Shown here one piece after another: positions 43,743 to 52,041 of a stretch of 64,000 nucleotides of DNA. The notes under the pieces were generated by a model. The model made no database searches and was not told where the DNA came from. It saw only the letters and a list, made by a program, of their open reading frames with translations. Made by a program: the position numbers and the translations under genes. The stretch comes from Aquipseudomonas alcaligenes (GTDB lineage: Bacteria; Pseudomonadota; Gammaproteobacteria; Pseudomonadales; Pseudomonadaceae): positions 186,001 to 250,000 of the forward strand of contig NZ_QJRX01000008.1 of NCBI RefSeq assembly GCF_003205495.1, written 5' to 3'. Position 1 is the stretch's first letter, and the number at the start of each line of letters is the position of its first letter.

Positions 43743-43802
43743 TGCATCTCGCAAGCGCGCACGTCGCCAACACGCATGTCGCAGACGCGCATGTCGCAAA
43801 AC
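43743..43802. repeat. Short degenerate tandem repeat before the PAAR gene
   Basis: Four successive units of about 13–15 bases of the form GC(A)TGTCGCA(A/G)AC, the last two nearly identical (GCATGTCGCAGAC and GCATGTCGCAAAAC). It lies between the transglutaminase gene and the PAAR gene, at the edge of the lower-GC secretion cassette. Confidence 0.6.
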
Positions 43803-43892
43803 TGACCCAGTACGCGGAACCTCTTGTTGGGCGGGGGCATAATGCGGCCGCTGCGCCGGGAAGGCGCCTTAGAACCTGACAAGGAGTCGACC

Positions 43893-44393
43893 ATGAGCAA
43901 GCCCGCCGCTCGCCAGAGCGATAGCAATGCCTGCCCCCTGCCGGGGCACGGCGTCAACCCGACCGTCACCGGTTCCCCCAACGTCATCATCAATGGTTTG
44001 CCAACGCTGCGCGTGGGCGACGCCAGCGCCTGCGGCGATTCCGTCGCTGAAGGTATCGGTTCCATTCTGGTCAATGGCCGTCCTGTCGCCTTCCTTGGCA
44101 GTGGTACGGCGCATGGCGGCGTGATCATCAGCGGTTCGGGAGACGTGCTGGTTGGTACGCAGCACACCCCAGCCCCTTTCGTGGTGCCTGCACCGCTGGC
44201 GGGCCTGTTTCAAGACAGCGTGCAGCTGGTCTGCTCCCAAACCGGTGAGCCATTGGCCAATTACCCTTACGCCATTCGCCGCGCCAGCGGCGCGATGGAG
44301 AAAGGCATTACCGATGCCCAGGGTTTCACCCATGTGGTGAGCCAGATGGGCCAGGCCGAAACGGTACAGATCCTCGTGGGTAACCACCCATGA
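43893..44393 (+). CDS. PAAR domain type VI secretion spike-tip protein with C-terminal extension
   Basis: A 166-residue protein. Residues ~1–95 are a PAAR domain (RQSDSNACPLPGHGVNPTVT, SPNVIINGLPTLRVGDAS, GGVIISGSGDVLVG), which caps the VgrG spike of a type VI secretion system. Residues ~105–166 form a beta-rich unit (DSVQLVCSQTGEPLANYPYA … GITDAQGFTHVVS) like the transthyretin-type adaptors of other PAAR proteins. The ATG at 43893 follows AAGGAG. It overlaps the lipase gene by ATGA, so it is the probable carrier for that effector. No vgrG or tss genes are in the window. Confidence 0.9.
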   Translation: MSKPAARQSDSNACPLPGHGVNPTVTGSPNVIINGLPTLRVGDASACGDSVAEGIGSILVNGRPVAFLGSGTAHGGVIISGSGDVLVGTQHTPAPFVVPAPLAGLFQDSVQLVCSQTGEPLANYPYAIRRASGAMEKGITDAQGFTHVVSQMGQAETVQILVGNHP

Positions 44394-45103
44394 GTGGCGC
44401 CGCCAATCAAAACAACAAGGTCGCAGGATCGCACACGCTGACACCGGCGGCGGACCAGACGGTCAAGCAAGTACCGGTGGAGGTGAAGAAGGCTGTGGTG
44501 TTCTTCATTGGCGGCGCTGCCGACAAGGAGTCCTATTACCTGCAGGGGCCCAATAACAACGTGGCCGACGCCAGGCGCAAGCTGGATACGGACTTCGAGG
44601 TGCAGAAACAGGCGGGACGCTATGTCTCTTACCACCTGGGTTACAGCGATGTGCGCGGCAGTTTCGACATCGACGAATATGTGCTGAAGCCAATCACCAC
44701 CAAGGCCTTGCCCGTCTACCTGGTGGGGCACAGCCTGGGCGGCTGGAACGGCGCTCACCTGTCACAGATACTGGTAGAGAAGGGCTACAAGGTGAAGGCT
44801 CTGGTCACCCTGGACCCGGTAGGCGAGGGCATGATGGTGTGGATGGGCTCGGACATCTACCTGAGCAAGCCCACGCCCAAGGCCGAGTTCTGGATCAATG
44901 TCCGCGCCGATGCCAAGAAGCCCGACAGTTCCGATGGCGTAGCCGATTTCGGTGAGCGCTGGATTCCTCAGGGGGCCAATGTCAGCGTCGTCGCGGATAT
45001 CCATCACTACGACGCGGGGCGCATGTTCAGCGTCATGATGCCCCAGGGATATTCGCCGTACGACTATGTGAAACGCTCTATTCAGGAGTATCTGGGGCCA
45101 TGA
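44390..45103 (+). CDS. Putative type VI lipase effector (alpha/beta hydrolase)
   Basis: A 237-residue alpha/beta hydrolase. The nucleophile elbow is VYLVGHSLGGWNGAH (Ser115), a candidate acid is Asp142 (LVTLDPVG), and the catalytic His is His205 or His206 (VVADIHHYDAGRMF). It has no signal peptide, as expected for a cargo loaded on a PAAR tip. The gene order PAAR–lipase–lipoprotein fits a phospholipase effector acting on the target cell's membrane from the periplasm. It is shorter than most Tle phospholipases, and I cannot assign a Tle family. Several 60-base lines count only 52–62% GC, below the neighbours. Confidence 0.78.
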   Translation: MSGAANQNNKVAGSHTLTPAADQTVKQVPVEVKKAVVFFIGGAADKESYYLQGPNNNVADARRKLDTDFEVQKQAGRYVSYHLGYSDVRGSFDIDEYVLKPITTKALPVYLVGHSLGGWNGAHLSQILVEKGYKVKALVTLDPVGEGMMVWMGSDIYLSKPTPKAEFWINVRADAKKPDSSDGVADFGERWIPQGANVSVVADIHHYDAGRMFSVMMPQGYSPYDYVKRSIQEYLGP

Positions 45104-45624
45104 GCCTGATAAGGATCGCGGCTGCGCTGCTGATCGCGCTGAGCTGCTCGGCCTGCATGAAGGACCATCACCAGCCGATCGCCAACCTCGCCTACCTGCG
45201 CGCAGAGCCCGACGCCGGGCGCATCAGCTTCAACCTGTTCTTCGCTTCCGATCTTGATCTTGACGAGGTCTATTCGCGCCTGGATGGCAGCGGCAAGATT
45301 GGCCAGTCGCTCAGCTGTTCCCTGGAGCGCGAGCCGGTGTTTGCCATGGATCATGTGATTCCGCTGTTTGGCTCTGGCACGGTGGAGCGAGTCGGTCAGG
45401 AGCAGGGGCGTTTCCTCTACCGCTCCAGCCTGCATTTCGCGGAAACCACGGATGAGGGGCGCTCGGAGCGCTTCATCGATCAGCGGCGCTTCAATGAGGC
45501 CCTGGCCGGGCGTACGACCGTGCCGTGCAAGGTAGTGATGACAGCCTATGGCTATCGTGCTTACTTCTCCAACACCCTCATGCTGCCGGCTGGTGAATTG
45601 CTGCCTTTATTGCCGCGGGAGTGA
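45100..45624 (+). CDS. Putative immunity lipoprotein for the lipase effector
   Basis: A 174-residue lipoprotein: signal peptide IAAALLIALSCSAC with lipidated Cys19 followed by Met, so sorted to the outer membrane and facing the periplasm. The mature part has no family I recognise. It has two further cysteines (SLSCSLE, VPCKVVM) that could form a disulfide. The start overlaps the lipase stop (ATGA). A lipoprotein directly after a lipase effector is the usual immunity arrangement. The immunity role is inferred from position only. Confidence 0.72.
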   Translation: MSLIRIAAALLIALSCSACMKDHHQPIANLAYLRAEPDAGRISFNLFFASDLDLDEVYSRLDGSGKIGQSLSCSLEREPVFAMDHVIPLFGSGTVERVGQEQGRFLYRSSLHFAETTDEGRSERFIDQRRFNEALAGRTTVPCKVVMTAYGYRAYFSNTLMLPAGELLPLLPRE

Positions 45625-45678
45625 TGCACTGACTGTCCTAAAGGGCTCGTGGCTGGTGTCGAGCCTCTAGTCGGCGGG

Positions 45679-46926
45679 TTACAGAGCACCGCGCTGGCGC
45701 AACCACCGCAGTGCGCCCAGCCCGGCTGCGCGGCCGCTGGCAAAGCAGGCGGTCAGCAGGTAGCCGCCGGTCGGTGCCTCCCAGTCGAGCATTTCGCCGG
45801 CGCAGAAGGTGCCGGGCAGGGCGCGCAGCATCAGGTTGTGGTCCAGCGCCGCGAAGGTCACGCCGCCGGCGCTGGAGATGGCCTCGTCCAGCGGGCGGGG
45901 GTGCAGCAGTTCGATCGGCAACGCCTTGATCGCCCGGGCCAGACGGCGCATATCGGCGAAATCCTCGCTGCTGGTCAGCTCGCGCAGCAGCGCGGCCCTC
46001 GCGCCGTCCAGGCCGAGCTGGCGGTGTAGATGCTTGGCCATGGAGGCCGAGCCGCGCGGCTTGTTGAGCAACGCCTCCACTTTCTCGAGCGTGCGATCCG
46101 GCTGCAGATCCAGATAGACCCGCGCGCTGCCGCTCTGCTCGATGCGCTGGCGGATGGTGGCGGACAGCGCATAGACCAGGCTGCCCTCGATGCCGTGCTC
46201 GGTGAGGACGAACTCGCCACGTCGCGGCGCCTCGCCGTCCAGCGCCAGGGTGGCGTTCTTCAGCGGCGCCCCGGCGAACTTGCCGCGCAGGTGCTCGCTC
46301 CAGCCGGCCACGTCGAAGCCGCAGTTGGCCGGACGCAGTGGCGCGACCTCGACTCCGCGCTGCTCCAGCAGCGGCACCCAGGCTCCATCCGAGCCGAGCC
46401 GTGCCCAGCTGCCGCCGCCCAAGGCCAGCACGCAGGCATCGGCCTGCAGCTGGCGCTCACCCTCGGGCGTGGCGATGCGCAGCGCGCCCTCGTCGTTCCA
46501 GCCCAGCCAGCGGCTGCGCGTGTGGATGGCCACGCCGGCCTCGCGCAGGCGCTTGAGCCAGGCGCGCAGCAGCGGCGCGGCTTTCATATCGGTGGGGAAC
46601 ACACGGCCGGAAGTGCCGACAAAGGTGTCGATGCCCAGGCCGTGAATCCAGGCGCGCAGGGCTTCGGCATCGAAGTCCGCTAGCAGCGCGGCGATCTCCG
46701 GCTCGCGCTCGCGGTAGCGGGACAGGAAGGGCGCCTTGGCCTCCGAATGGGTGATGTTCATGCCGCCGACCCCGGCCAGCAGGAACTTGCGCCCGACCGA
46801 AGGCATGGCGTCGAACAGCTCGACCCGCACGCCACCGGCGGCCAGCACTTCGGCGGCCATCAGCCCGGCGGGGCCGCCGCCGATGATGGCAACCAGGGGA
46901 GCGGAGGACGTGCTGTCGGTGGGCAT
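45679..46926 (-). CDS. TIGR03862 / BaiN-HI0933 family flavoprotein
   Basis: A 415-residue FAD-binding oxidoreductase. The dinucleotide fold is VAIIGGGPAGLMAAEVLAAG, the family signature is GRKFLLAGVGGMNITHSE, a mid-segment is ACVLALGGGSWARLGSDGAW, and the C-terminal FAD loop is GEMLDWEAPTGGYLLTACFA. Related proteins include BaiN; the substrate here is unknown. It stands alone, convergent with the secretion cassette. Confidence 0.92.
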   Translation of the reverse strand: MPTDSTSSAPLVAIIGGGPAGLMAAEVLAAGGVRVELFDAMPSVGRKFLLAGVGGMNITHSEAKAPFLSRYREREPEIAALLADFDAEALRAWIHGLGIDTFVGTSGRVFPTDMKAAPLLRAWLKRLREAGVAIHTRSRWLGWNDEGALRIATPEGERQLQADACVLALGGGSWARLGSDGAWVPLLEQRGVEVAPLRPANCGFDVAGWSEHLRGKFAGAPLKNATLALDGEAPRRGEFVLTEHGIEGSLVYALSATIRQRIEQSGSARVYLDLQPDRTLEKVEALLNKPRGSASMAKHLHRQLGLDGARAALLRELTSSEDFADMRRLARAIKALPIELLHPRPLDEAISSAGGVTFAALDHNLMLRALPGTFCAGEMLDWEAPTGGYLLTACFASGRAAGLGALRWLRQRGAL

Positions 46927-46984
46927 GGCGATTCGCGGCTAGGGGGAGTGGGCCGGCATTCTACCCGAGCCACCCGCGGGTCGA

Positions 46985-48028
46985 TCAGCTCAGTAGCTCG
47001 GCGTCGTGAAAGGCTTGGAGCCACTGTTTTTCGTCATAGATCTGCAGGCCCCAGTGCCCTTTCCCTGGACGCTTGCTTTTGGCCGCCACTATGAAGCAAT
47101 CCAACTGGACCTGACCGAGCCCCTCCAGTGTCCTCGGGGTCGTGGCCTTGGCGAGGGCAAGCACCCTCATCGCGTGGCCCTGCGACCAGGGCTGCGGAGA
47201 GTGGCCGAAGAGCAACTGGTAGGCGCCCTTGTAGGTGTGGAGTCGTGGCGATCCGGCTCGATACGAGGCGATGAGTTCATCCAGCAGCATTTGGGCGTTG
47301 TCGTTTTCGGCGTGCGTCATGCTCGATTCTCCCGTGGTGCAGACGGTCAGGATCTGCCCTTCGCGCAGGCTGCCGCCCGAGTCCTGCTGCAGGGGTAAGC
47401 CTGACCAGACGGTTGCAAGCCCGGGCCGGGGGCGGTGATGGGCGGCCGCCAGCAGGGCGCAGAGGCAGGCATCCAGGCGGTCGTGGCTGGGCAGCTCCGT
47501 GAGTCCGCGCACACCCATGCGCTCCAGCAACTCACGGCGTTGCCGCCGTCCATCATGCGACGATTTCTTGGCCAGTCCGGTGCCGAGTCGTTTCCACACC
47601 GCTCCCGGATAGGTCTCGGCAATCGGCGTATTCGGGCGCAATCCGGCATGGGCCAGGGCGGCAAAGAGCTCCAGCGAGGAACGGACGAACCCGGCATAGG
47701 GACCACTGCAGGGCGGAGCGTCGGGAGTCTTGCCGGCGGCGGCGAGTTTGCGTTCACAGTCGCGCATGGTCTGGCCCGGCAGCGCCAGGGCCTGTGGGCC
47801 ATCGATCAGGGTGAGCCTGGCGCCGCGCAACTCTGGCAATAACGAGTCGACCTGCACTGGGAGTTCTGGAGCATCCCAATGCCATTGCCAGAATTCGGCG
47901 TGAAACTGGCCGGCCGCGTCTGGGGTGAGTCCGCAGACATCGATGGGGCGCCGCCCCTTGGCATAGCGGTCGGTGAGGTCCGCGCCCAGATACCAGGCCT
48001 TCGGTGGTCCTTGGCGGGTGGTTTCCAT
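46985..48028 (-). CDS. DUF429 protein with an extra C-terminal domain (possible gene fusion)
   Basis: A 347-residue protein. Residues ~1–235 are a DUF429 nuclease-like fold (YLGADLTDRYAKGRRPIDVC, TLIDGPQALALPG, ETYPGAVWKRLGTGLAKKSS, SHDRLDACLCALLAA). The last ~112 residues, from MTHAENDNAQMLLDELIASY, look like an independent small domain (KGAYQLLFGHSPQPWSQGHA, VQLDCFIVAAKSKRPGKGHW). The ATG of that segment (47320) is preceded by GGGAGA at normal ribosome-binding distance, so a separate shorter product from 47320 to 46985 is plausible. GC is lower than in neighbours (a sampled line 60%). Confidence 0.72.
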   Translation of the reverse strand: METTRQGPPKAWYLGADLTDRYAKGRRPIDVCGLTPDAAGQFHAEFWQWHWDAPELPVQVDSLLPELRGARLTLIDGPQALALPGQTMRDCERKLAAAGKTPDAPPCSGPYAGFVRSSLELFAALAHAGLRPNTPIAETYPGAVWKRLGTGLAKKSSHDGRRQRRELLERMGVRGLTELPSHDRLDACLCALLAAAHHRPRPGLATVWSGLPLQQDSGGSLREGQILTVCTTGESSMTHAENDNAQMLLDELIASYRAGSPRLHTYKGAYQLLFGHSPQPWSQGHAMRVLALAKATTPRTLEGLGQVQLDCFIVAAKSKRPGKGHWGLQIYDEKQWLQAFHDAELLS

Positions 48029-48058
48029 AAGCGCTCCCGCAGGTTCGGAGCAGGAAGT

Positions 48059-48970
48059 TTAGGTCAGGCTTGCCAACACCCGCGCCGCGCTGTGATGGAG
48101 GATGCCGTGGCGGCGGGCGAGGACGGCGCGGTCCTTGTCGTAGCCGCCGCCGATCAGGCCGACCACCGGGATGTCGCGCTCCAGGCAGTGGCGGAACACC
48201 GCCTCGTCGCGGGCAGCGATGCCGGCGTCGGTCAGTTGCAGATAGCCGAGGGCGTCGTCCTTGTGCACGTCGACGCCGCCGTCGTAGAGCACGATATCGG
48301 GCTGGTACAGGGCCAGCAGGTAGCCCAGGCTGTCGTGCACCACCTTGAGGTAGTCGGCGTCGCCCATGCCGATCGGCAGGCCGATGTCCCAGTCGCTTTT
48401 GGCCTTGCGCGCCGGGAAGTTCTTCTCGCAGTGCAGGGATACGGTGATGGCGTCCGGCACGTTTTCCAGCAGGCGCGCGGTGCCGTCGCCTTGGTGCACG
48501 TCGCAGTCGTAGATCAGCACCCGCCCGGCGCGCCCGCTCTCCAGCAGGTAGCGGGCGACCACGGCCAGGTCGTTGAAGATGCAGAAGCCGGAAGCCTCGT
48601 CGAAATGCGCGTGGTGGGTGCCGCCGGCCAGATGGCAGGCGATGCCGTGGTCGAGTGCCAGCTCGGCGGCCAACAGCGAGCCGCCGACCGCGCGCACGGT
48701 GCGCCGGGCCAGCGGCTCGCTCCAGGGCAGGCCGAGGCGGCGCTGCTCCTGGTAGGTCAGCTCGCCGCTGGCGAAGCGCTCGATATAGGCCGGGCAGTGG
48801 GCCAGGGCGAGCACGTCCGGCGGGCAGATCTCGGGGCGATGCAGCTCGGCGTCGCGCACCAGGCCGCTGTCCACCAGGTGGTCGCGCAGCAGGCGGAACT
48901 TCTCCATGGGGAAGCGATGGTTGGCCGGGAAGGGCGGGCTGTAGTCGTCGTGGTAGACCAGCGGCAGCAT
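48059..48970 (-). CDS. Histone deacetylase-like amidohydrolase
   Basis: A 303-residue member of the arginase/deacetylase fold. Metal and catalytic motifs: AGGTHHAHFDEASGFCIFND (tandem His), VLIYDCDVHQGDGTA (zinc Asp and His), and YDGGVDVHKDDALGYLQLTD (second zinc Asp). The length and late GLIGGGYDKD motif fit the bacterial class of acetylpolyamine/short-chain deacetylases. The ATG at 48970 is chosen; an upstream start at 49012 would overlap the divergent GNAT gene. The substrate is not known. Confidence 0.92.
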   Translation of the reverse strand: MLPLVYHDDYSPPFPANHRFPMEKFRLLRDHLVDSGLVRDAELHRPEICPPDVLALAHCPAYIERFASGELTYQEQRRLGLPWSEPLARRTVRAVGGSLLAAELALDHGIACHLAGGTHHAHFDEASGFCIFNDLAVVARYLLESGRAGRVLIYDCDVHQGDGTARLLENVPDAITVSLHCEKNFPARKAKSDWDIGLPIGMGDADYLKVVHDSLGYLLALYQPDIVLYDGGVDVHKDDALGYLQLTDAGIAARDEAVFRHCLERDIPVVGLIGGGYDKDRAVLARRHGILHHSAARVLASLT

Positions 48971-49002
48971 AATGAACAACTCACGAATTCGAGCGCCAGT
49001 AT

Positions 49003-49557
49003 ATGAGCACAACCCTGAGCAGCGAACGCCTGAACCTGCGCCCCTGGCGCGAGGACGATCTCGACGCCCTGGCGCAGCTGTGCGCCGACCCCGAGGTGAT
49101 GGCGCATTTTCCCGCGACCCTGGATCGCGCAGGCAGCGCCGAGCTGCTCGCTCGGTTGATGGCGCACCAGGCCGAGCATGGCTTCACCTTCTGGGCGCTG
49201 CAGCGGCGCGAGGACGCTGCCTTCGTCGGCTTTACCGGTCTGGTGCGGGTCCGCTTCGAAGCACCCTTCGTGCCGGCGGTGGAGATCGGTTGGCGCCTGG
49301 CTCGGCCCTACTGGGGCCAGGGTTATGCCCTGGAGGCGGCGCGGCGTGCGCTGCAGTTCGCCTTCGAGGATTTGCAGCTGGATGAAGTGGTGTCCTTCAC
49401 CGTGCCGGCCAACCAGCGTTCCTGGGGCGTGATGCAGCGTCTGGGCATGCGCCGCGATGCGGCCGGCGACTTCGAACATCCGATTCTGCCCGAGGGGCAT
49501 CCGCTGCGACCGCACCTGCTCTATCGCATCAGCCGGGAGGACTGGCATGGACGCTGA
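49003..49557 (+). CDS. GNAT family N-acetyltransferase (RimJ/RimL-like)
   Basis: A 184-residue acetyltransferase. It shows SERLNLRPWREDDLDALAQL at the N-terminus, the acetyl-CoA loop region RPYWGQGYALEAARRALQFA, and the C-terminal NQRSWGVMQRLGMRRD typical of the RimJ/RimL group. The acceptor is unknown. The start is only 32 bases from that of the divergent deacetylase, so they share a regulatory region. It overlaps the next gene by 11 bases. Confidence 0.92.
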   Translation: MSTTLSSERLNLRPWREDDLDALAQLCADPEVMAHFPATLDRAGSAELLARLMAHQAEHGFTFWALQRREDAAFVGFTGLVRVRFEAPFVPAVEIGWRLARPYWGQGYALEAARRALQFAFEDLQLDEVVSFTVPANQRSWGVMQRLGMRRDAAGDFEHPILPEGHPLRPHLLYRISREDWHGR

Positions 49558-51175
49558 ACGGCAGGTGCGCGCCTATCACGCGCTGAGCAAGCATGCGCCG
49601 AACGCCTATGCGCCGGGGCCCGGTCACCTGGACTGGGCGACCCAGCCGGCCCCCTTCCGCCGCTATGCCGGGGCGCGCCTGATCGAGCTGTGGCAGCGCC
49701 CGCTGGAGGAGACGCCGGGCTACGACACGCCTTTCGCCGGCCCGGTCGGCGCGCCGCAGCCGCTCGATCGCGCCAGCCTTTCGCAACTGCTGTACGACAG
49801 CCTGGCCCTGTCGGCCTGGAAGGAAGCCGGCGGCAACCGCTGGGCGCTGCGGGTCAATCCGTCGTCCGGCAACCTGCACCCGACCGAGGCCTATCTGCTG
49901 TTGCCGCCGGGCAGCCTCGAGGAGGCGGGGCTGCTGGCGCACTACGCAGCGGATGCGCACGGACTGGAGGTGCGCGCCGAGCTGCCGGCGCCGCTGGGCG
50001 CGCAGTTGCAGGCCGCATTGCCGGCCGGCGGCTTCCTGCTCGGCCTGGCCAGCATCCCCTGGCGCGAGGCCTGGAAGTACGGCGAGCGCGCCTATCGCTA
50101 CTGCCAGCACGACCTCGGCCATGCCCTGGCCTGTGTGGGTATCGCCGCGGCGATCCAGGGTTGGCAGGTGCGCCTGCTGCGCGGCGTCGCCGAGGCACGG
50201 CTGGATGGCCTGCTGGGGCTGGAGCGCGAGGGCTTCCACGAGGCCGAGCATGGCGACTGCCTGCTGTGGATCGGTCCGGCCGGGATAGGCCCGGTCCAGG
50301 CTCAGGAGTTCGCCCTGCCCGAGACGCTGCTGCGCGGGCTGGCGGCGCTGGAGCTGCATGGCACGCCCAATCGCCTGTCGCGGCAGTACCGCGAGTGGCC
50401 GGAGCTGGCGCGGGTGCATGCGCTGTGTCGGGCACCGGCCTTGCCGGCCCTGAGCTGGCAGGCGCCGAGCGGGCACAGCGGCAGCGACAATCCCGGTCTG
50501 CCGCTGCGCCCGATCCTGCACCGGCGGCGCAGCGCCCAGGCCTTCGATGGTCGCTCCGGTATCCAGGCCGAGCTGCTGTTCGCCTGGCTGCGGCGCCTGT
50601 TGCCGGAAAATTCGCCGGTGCCCTTCGCGCTGAGCGGCGAGCCGGTGCGGGTCGATCTGCTGCTGTTCGTCCACCGCGTGCAGGGGCTGGAGCCGGGGCT
50701 GTACTGGCTGGCCCGTTGCGATGGTCAGCCGCAGCCGCAGGGGCTGCGTAGCGACTTCGCCTGGCAGAGGGTGCATCAGGAGCTGCCGCTGTACCGCCTG
50801 CTGCAGGGGGATGCCCGCGGCCTGGCCGGCTTCCTTTCCTGCGGCCAGGACATCGCCAGTGACGGCTGCGTGGCCCTGGCCATGCTGGCGCGCTTCGATG
50901 CGGCGCTGGCCGCTGGCGCCTGGCACTACCCGCGGCTGTACTGGGAGTGCGGGCAGATCGGCCAGCTGCTGTACCTGGAGGCCGAGGCAGCGGGGCTGTC
51001 CGGCACCGGCATCGGCTGTTTCTTCGACGATCAGGTGCACGAATTGCTGGAACTGGCCGACAGCCGCTGGCAAAGCCTTTACCATTTCACCATCGGTCGC
51101 GCGGTGTGGGATGAGCGCCTCACCAGCGCGCCGGCCTATGACGAATTGCGTGTGCCGCCGAGGAGCGATGTATGA
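49547..51175 (+). CDS. SagB/ThcOx-type nitroreductase family protein with tandem domains
   Basis: A 542-residue protein carrying two nitroreductase-like units. The first spans ~65–260 (LYDSLALSAWKEAGGNRWAL, RVNPSSGNLHPTEAYLL, AYRYCQHDLGHALACVGIAA). The second spans ~325–530 (LHRRRSAQAFDGRSGIQAEL, YPRLYWECGQIGQLLYLEAE, GLSGTGIGCFFDDQVHELLE). SagB/ThcOx FMN enzymes oxidise azolines in peptide natural products, but no YcaO or precursor peptide gene is nearby. The ATG at 49547 lies within the GNAT gene, and the stop is coupled to tesB by ATGA. Confidence 0.85.
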   Translation: MDAERQVRAYHALSKHAPNAYAPGPGHLDWATQPAPFRRYAGARLIELWQRPLEETPGYDTPFAGPVGAPQPLDRASLSQLLYDSLALSAWKEAGGNRWALRVNPSSGNLHPTEAYLLLPPGSLEEAGLLAHYAADAHGLEVRAELPAPLGAQLQAALPAGGFLLGLASIPWREAWKYGERAYRYCQHDLGHALACVGIAAAIQGWQVRLLRGVAEARLDGLLGLEREGFHEAEHGDCLLWIGPAGIGPVQAQEFALPETLLRGLAALELHGTPNRLSRQYREWPELARVHALCRAPALPALSWQAPSGHSGSDNPGLPLRPILHRRRSAQAFDGRSGIQAELLFAWLRRLLPENSPVPFALSGEPVRVDLLLFVHRVQGLEPGLYWLARCDGQPQPQGLRSDFAWQRVHQELPLYRLLQGDARGLAGFLSCGQDIASDGCVALAMLARFDAALAAGAWHYPRLYWECGQIGQLLYLEAEAAGLSGTGIGCFFDDQVHELLELADSRWQSLYHFTIGRAVWDERLTSAPAYDELRVPPRSDV

Positions 51176-52041
51176 GCCAAGTGCTGGATGATCTGGTGTC
51201 CCTGCTGAGCATGGAGCAGATCGAGGAAAACCTGTTCCGTGGGCGCAGCCAGGACCTGGGCTTCCGCCAGCTGTTCGGCGGCCAGGTGCTCGGCCAGTGC
51301 GTCTCCGCCGCCAACCAGACGGTGGAGCCGGCGCGCCATGTGCACTCGCTGCACGGCTACTTCCTGCGCCCCGGCGATGCCGGCCTGCCGGTGGTGTACA
51401 GCGTCGACCGCGTGCGCGACGGCGGCAGCTTCAGCACCCGGCGGGTCACCGCGATCCAGAGGGGCCAGCCGATCTTCACCTGTAGCGCCTCGTTCCAGGC
51501 CGACGAGGAGGGCTTCCACCACCAGCTGGCGATGCCCGAGGTGCCCGGCCCCGAGGGTCTGCCCTCGGAAACCGAGCTGGCGCGCCAGGTGGCGCATCTG
51601 ATTCCCGAGCGCATGCGCGAGCGCATGACCAGCGACAAGCCGATCGAGATCCGCCCGGTGACGCGCATCAACCCCTTCGCCCCGCAGCCCTGCGAACCGG
51701 TGAAGTATGTGTGGTTCCGCGCCGCCGGCGAGCTGCCTGCCGAGCCGCAGCTGCACAAGCTGCTGCTGGCCTATGCCAGCGACTTCAACCTGCTCACCAC
51801 CTCGATGCAGCCGCATGGCGTGTCGGTGTTCCAGAAATTCATGCAGGTGGCCAGCCTCGACCACGCCCTGTGGTTCCACGGCGACCTGCGCATGGACGAC
51901 TGGCTGCTGTACGCCATGGACAGCCCCTGGGCCGGCAACGCCCGGGGCTTCTCCCGTGCCAGCATCTTCGACCGCAGCGGCCGCCTGGTGGCCTCGTCGG
52001 CGCAGGAAGGCCTCACCCGCCTGCGCGAGGACTGGCGTTGA
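51172..52041 (+). CDS. tesB: Acyl-CoA thioesterase II
   Basis: A 289-residue double-hotdog thioesterase that releases fatty acids from medium- and long-chain acyl-CoA. Family blocks are FRGRSQDLGFRQLFGGQVLG, SLHGYFLRPGDAGLPVVYSV, the second hotdog's HALWFHGDLRMDDWLLYAMD and GFSRASIFDRSGRLVASSAQ. It is full length. The following HAD gene begins inside its stop codon (TTGA). Confidence 0.96.
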   Translation: MSQVLDDLVSLLSMEQIEENLFRGRSQDLGFRQLFGGQVLGQCVSAANQTVEPARHVHSLHGYFLRPGDAGLPVVYSVDRVRDGGSFSTRRVTAIQRGQPIFTCSASFQADEEGFHHQLAMPEVPGPEGLPSETELARQVAHLIPERMRERMTSDKPIEIRPVTRINPFAPQPCEPVKYVWFRAAGELPAEPQLHKLLLAYASDFNLLTTSMQPHGVSVFQKFMQVASLDHALWFHGDLRMDDWLLYAMDSPWAGNARGFSRASIFDRSGRLVASSAQEGLTRLREDWR

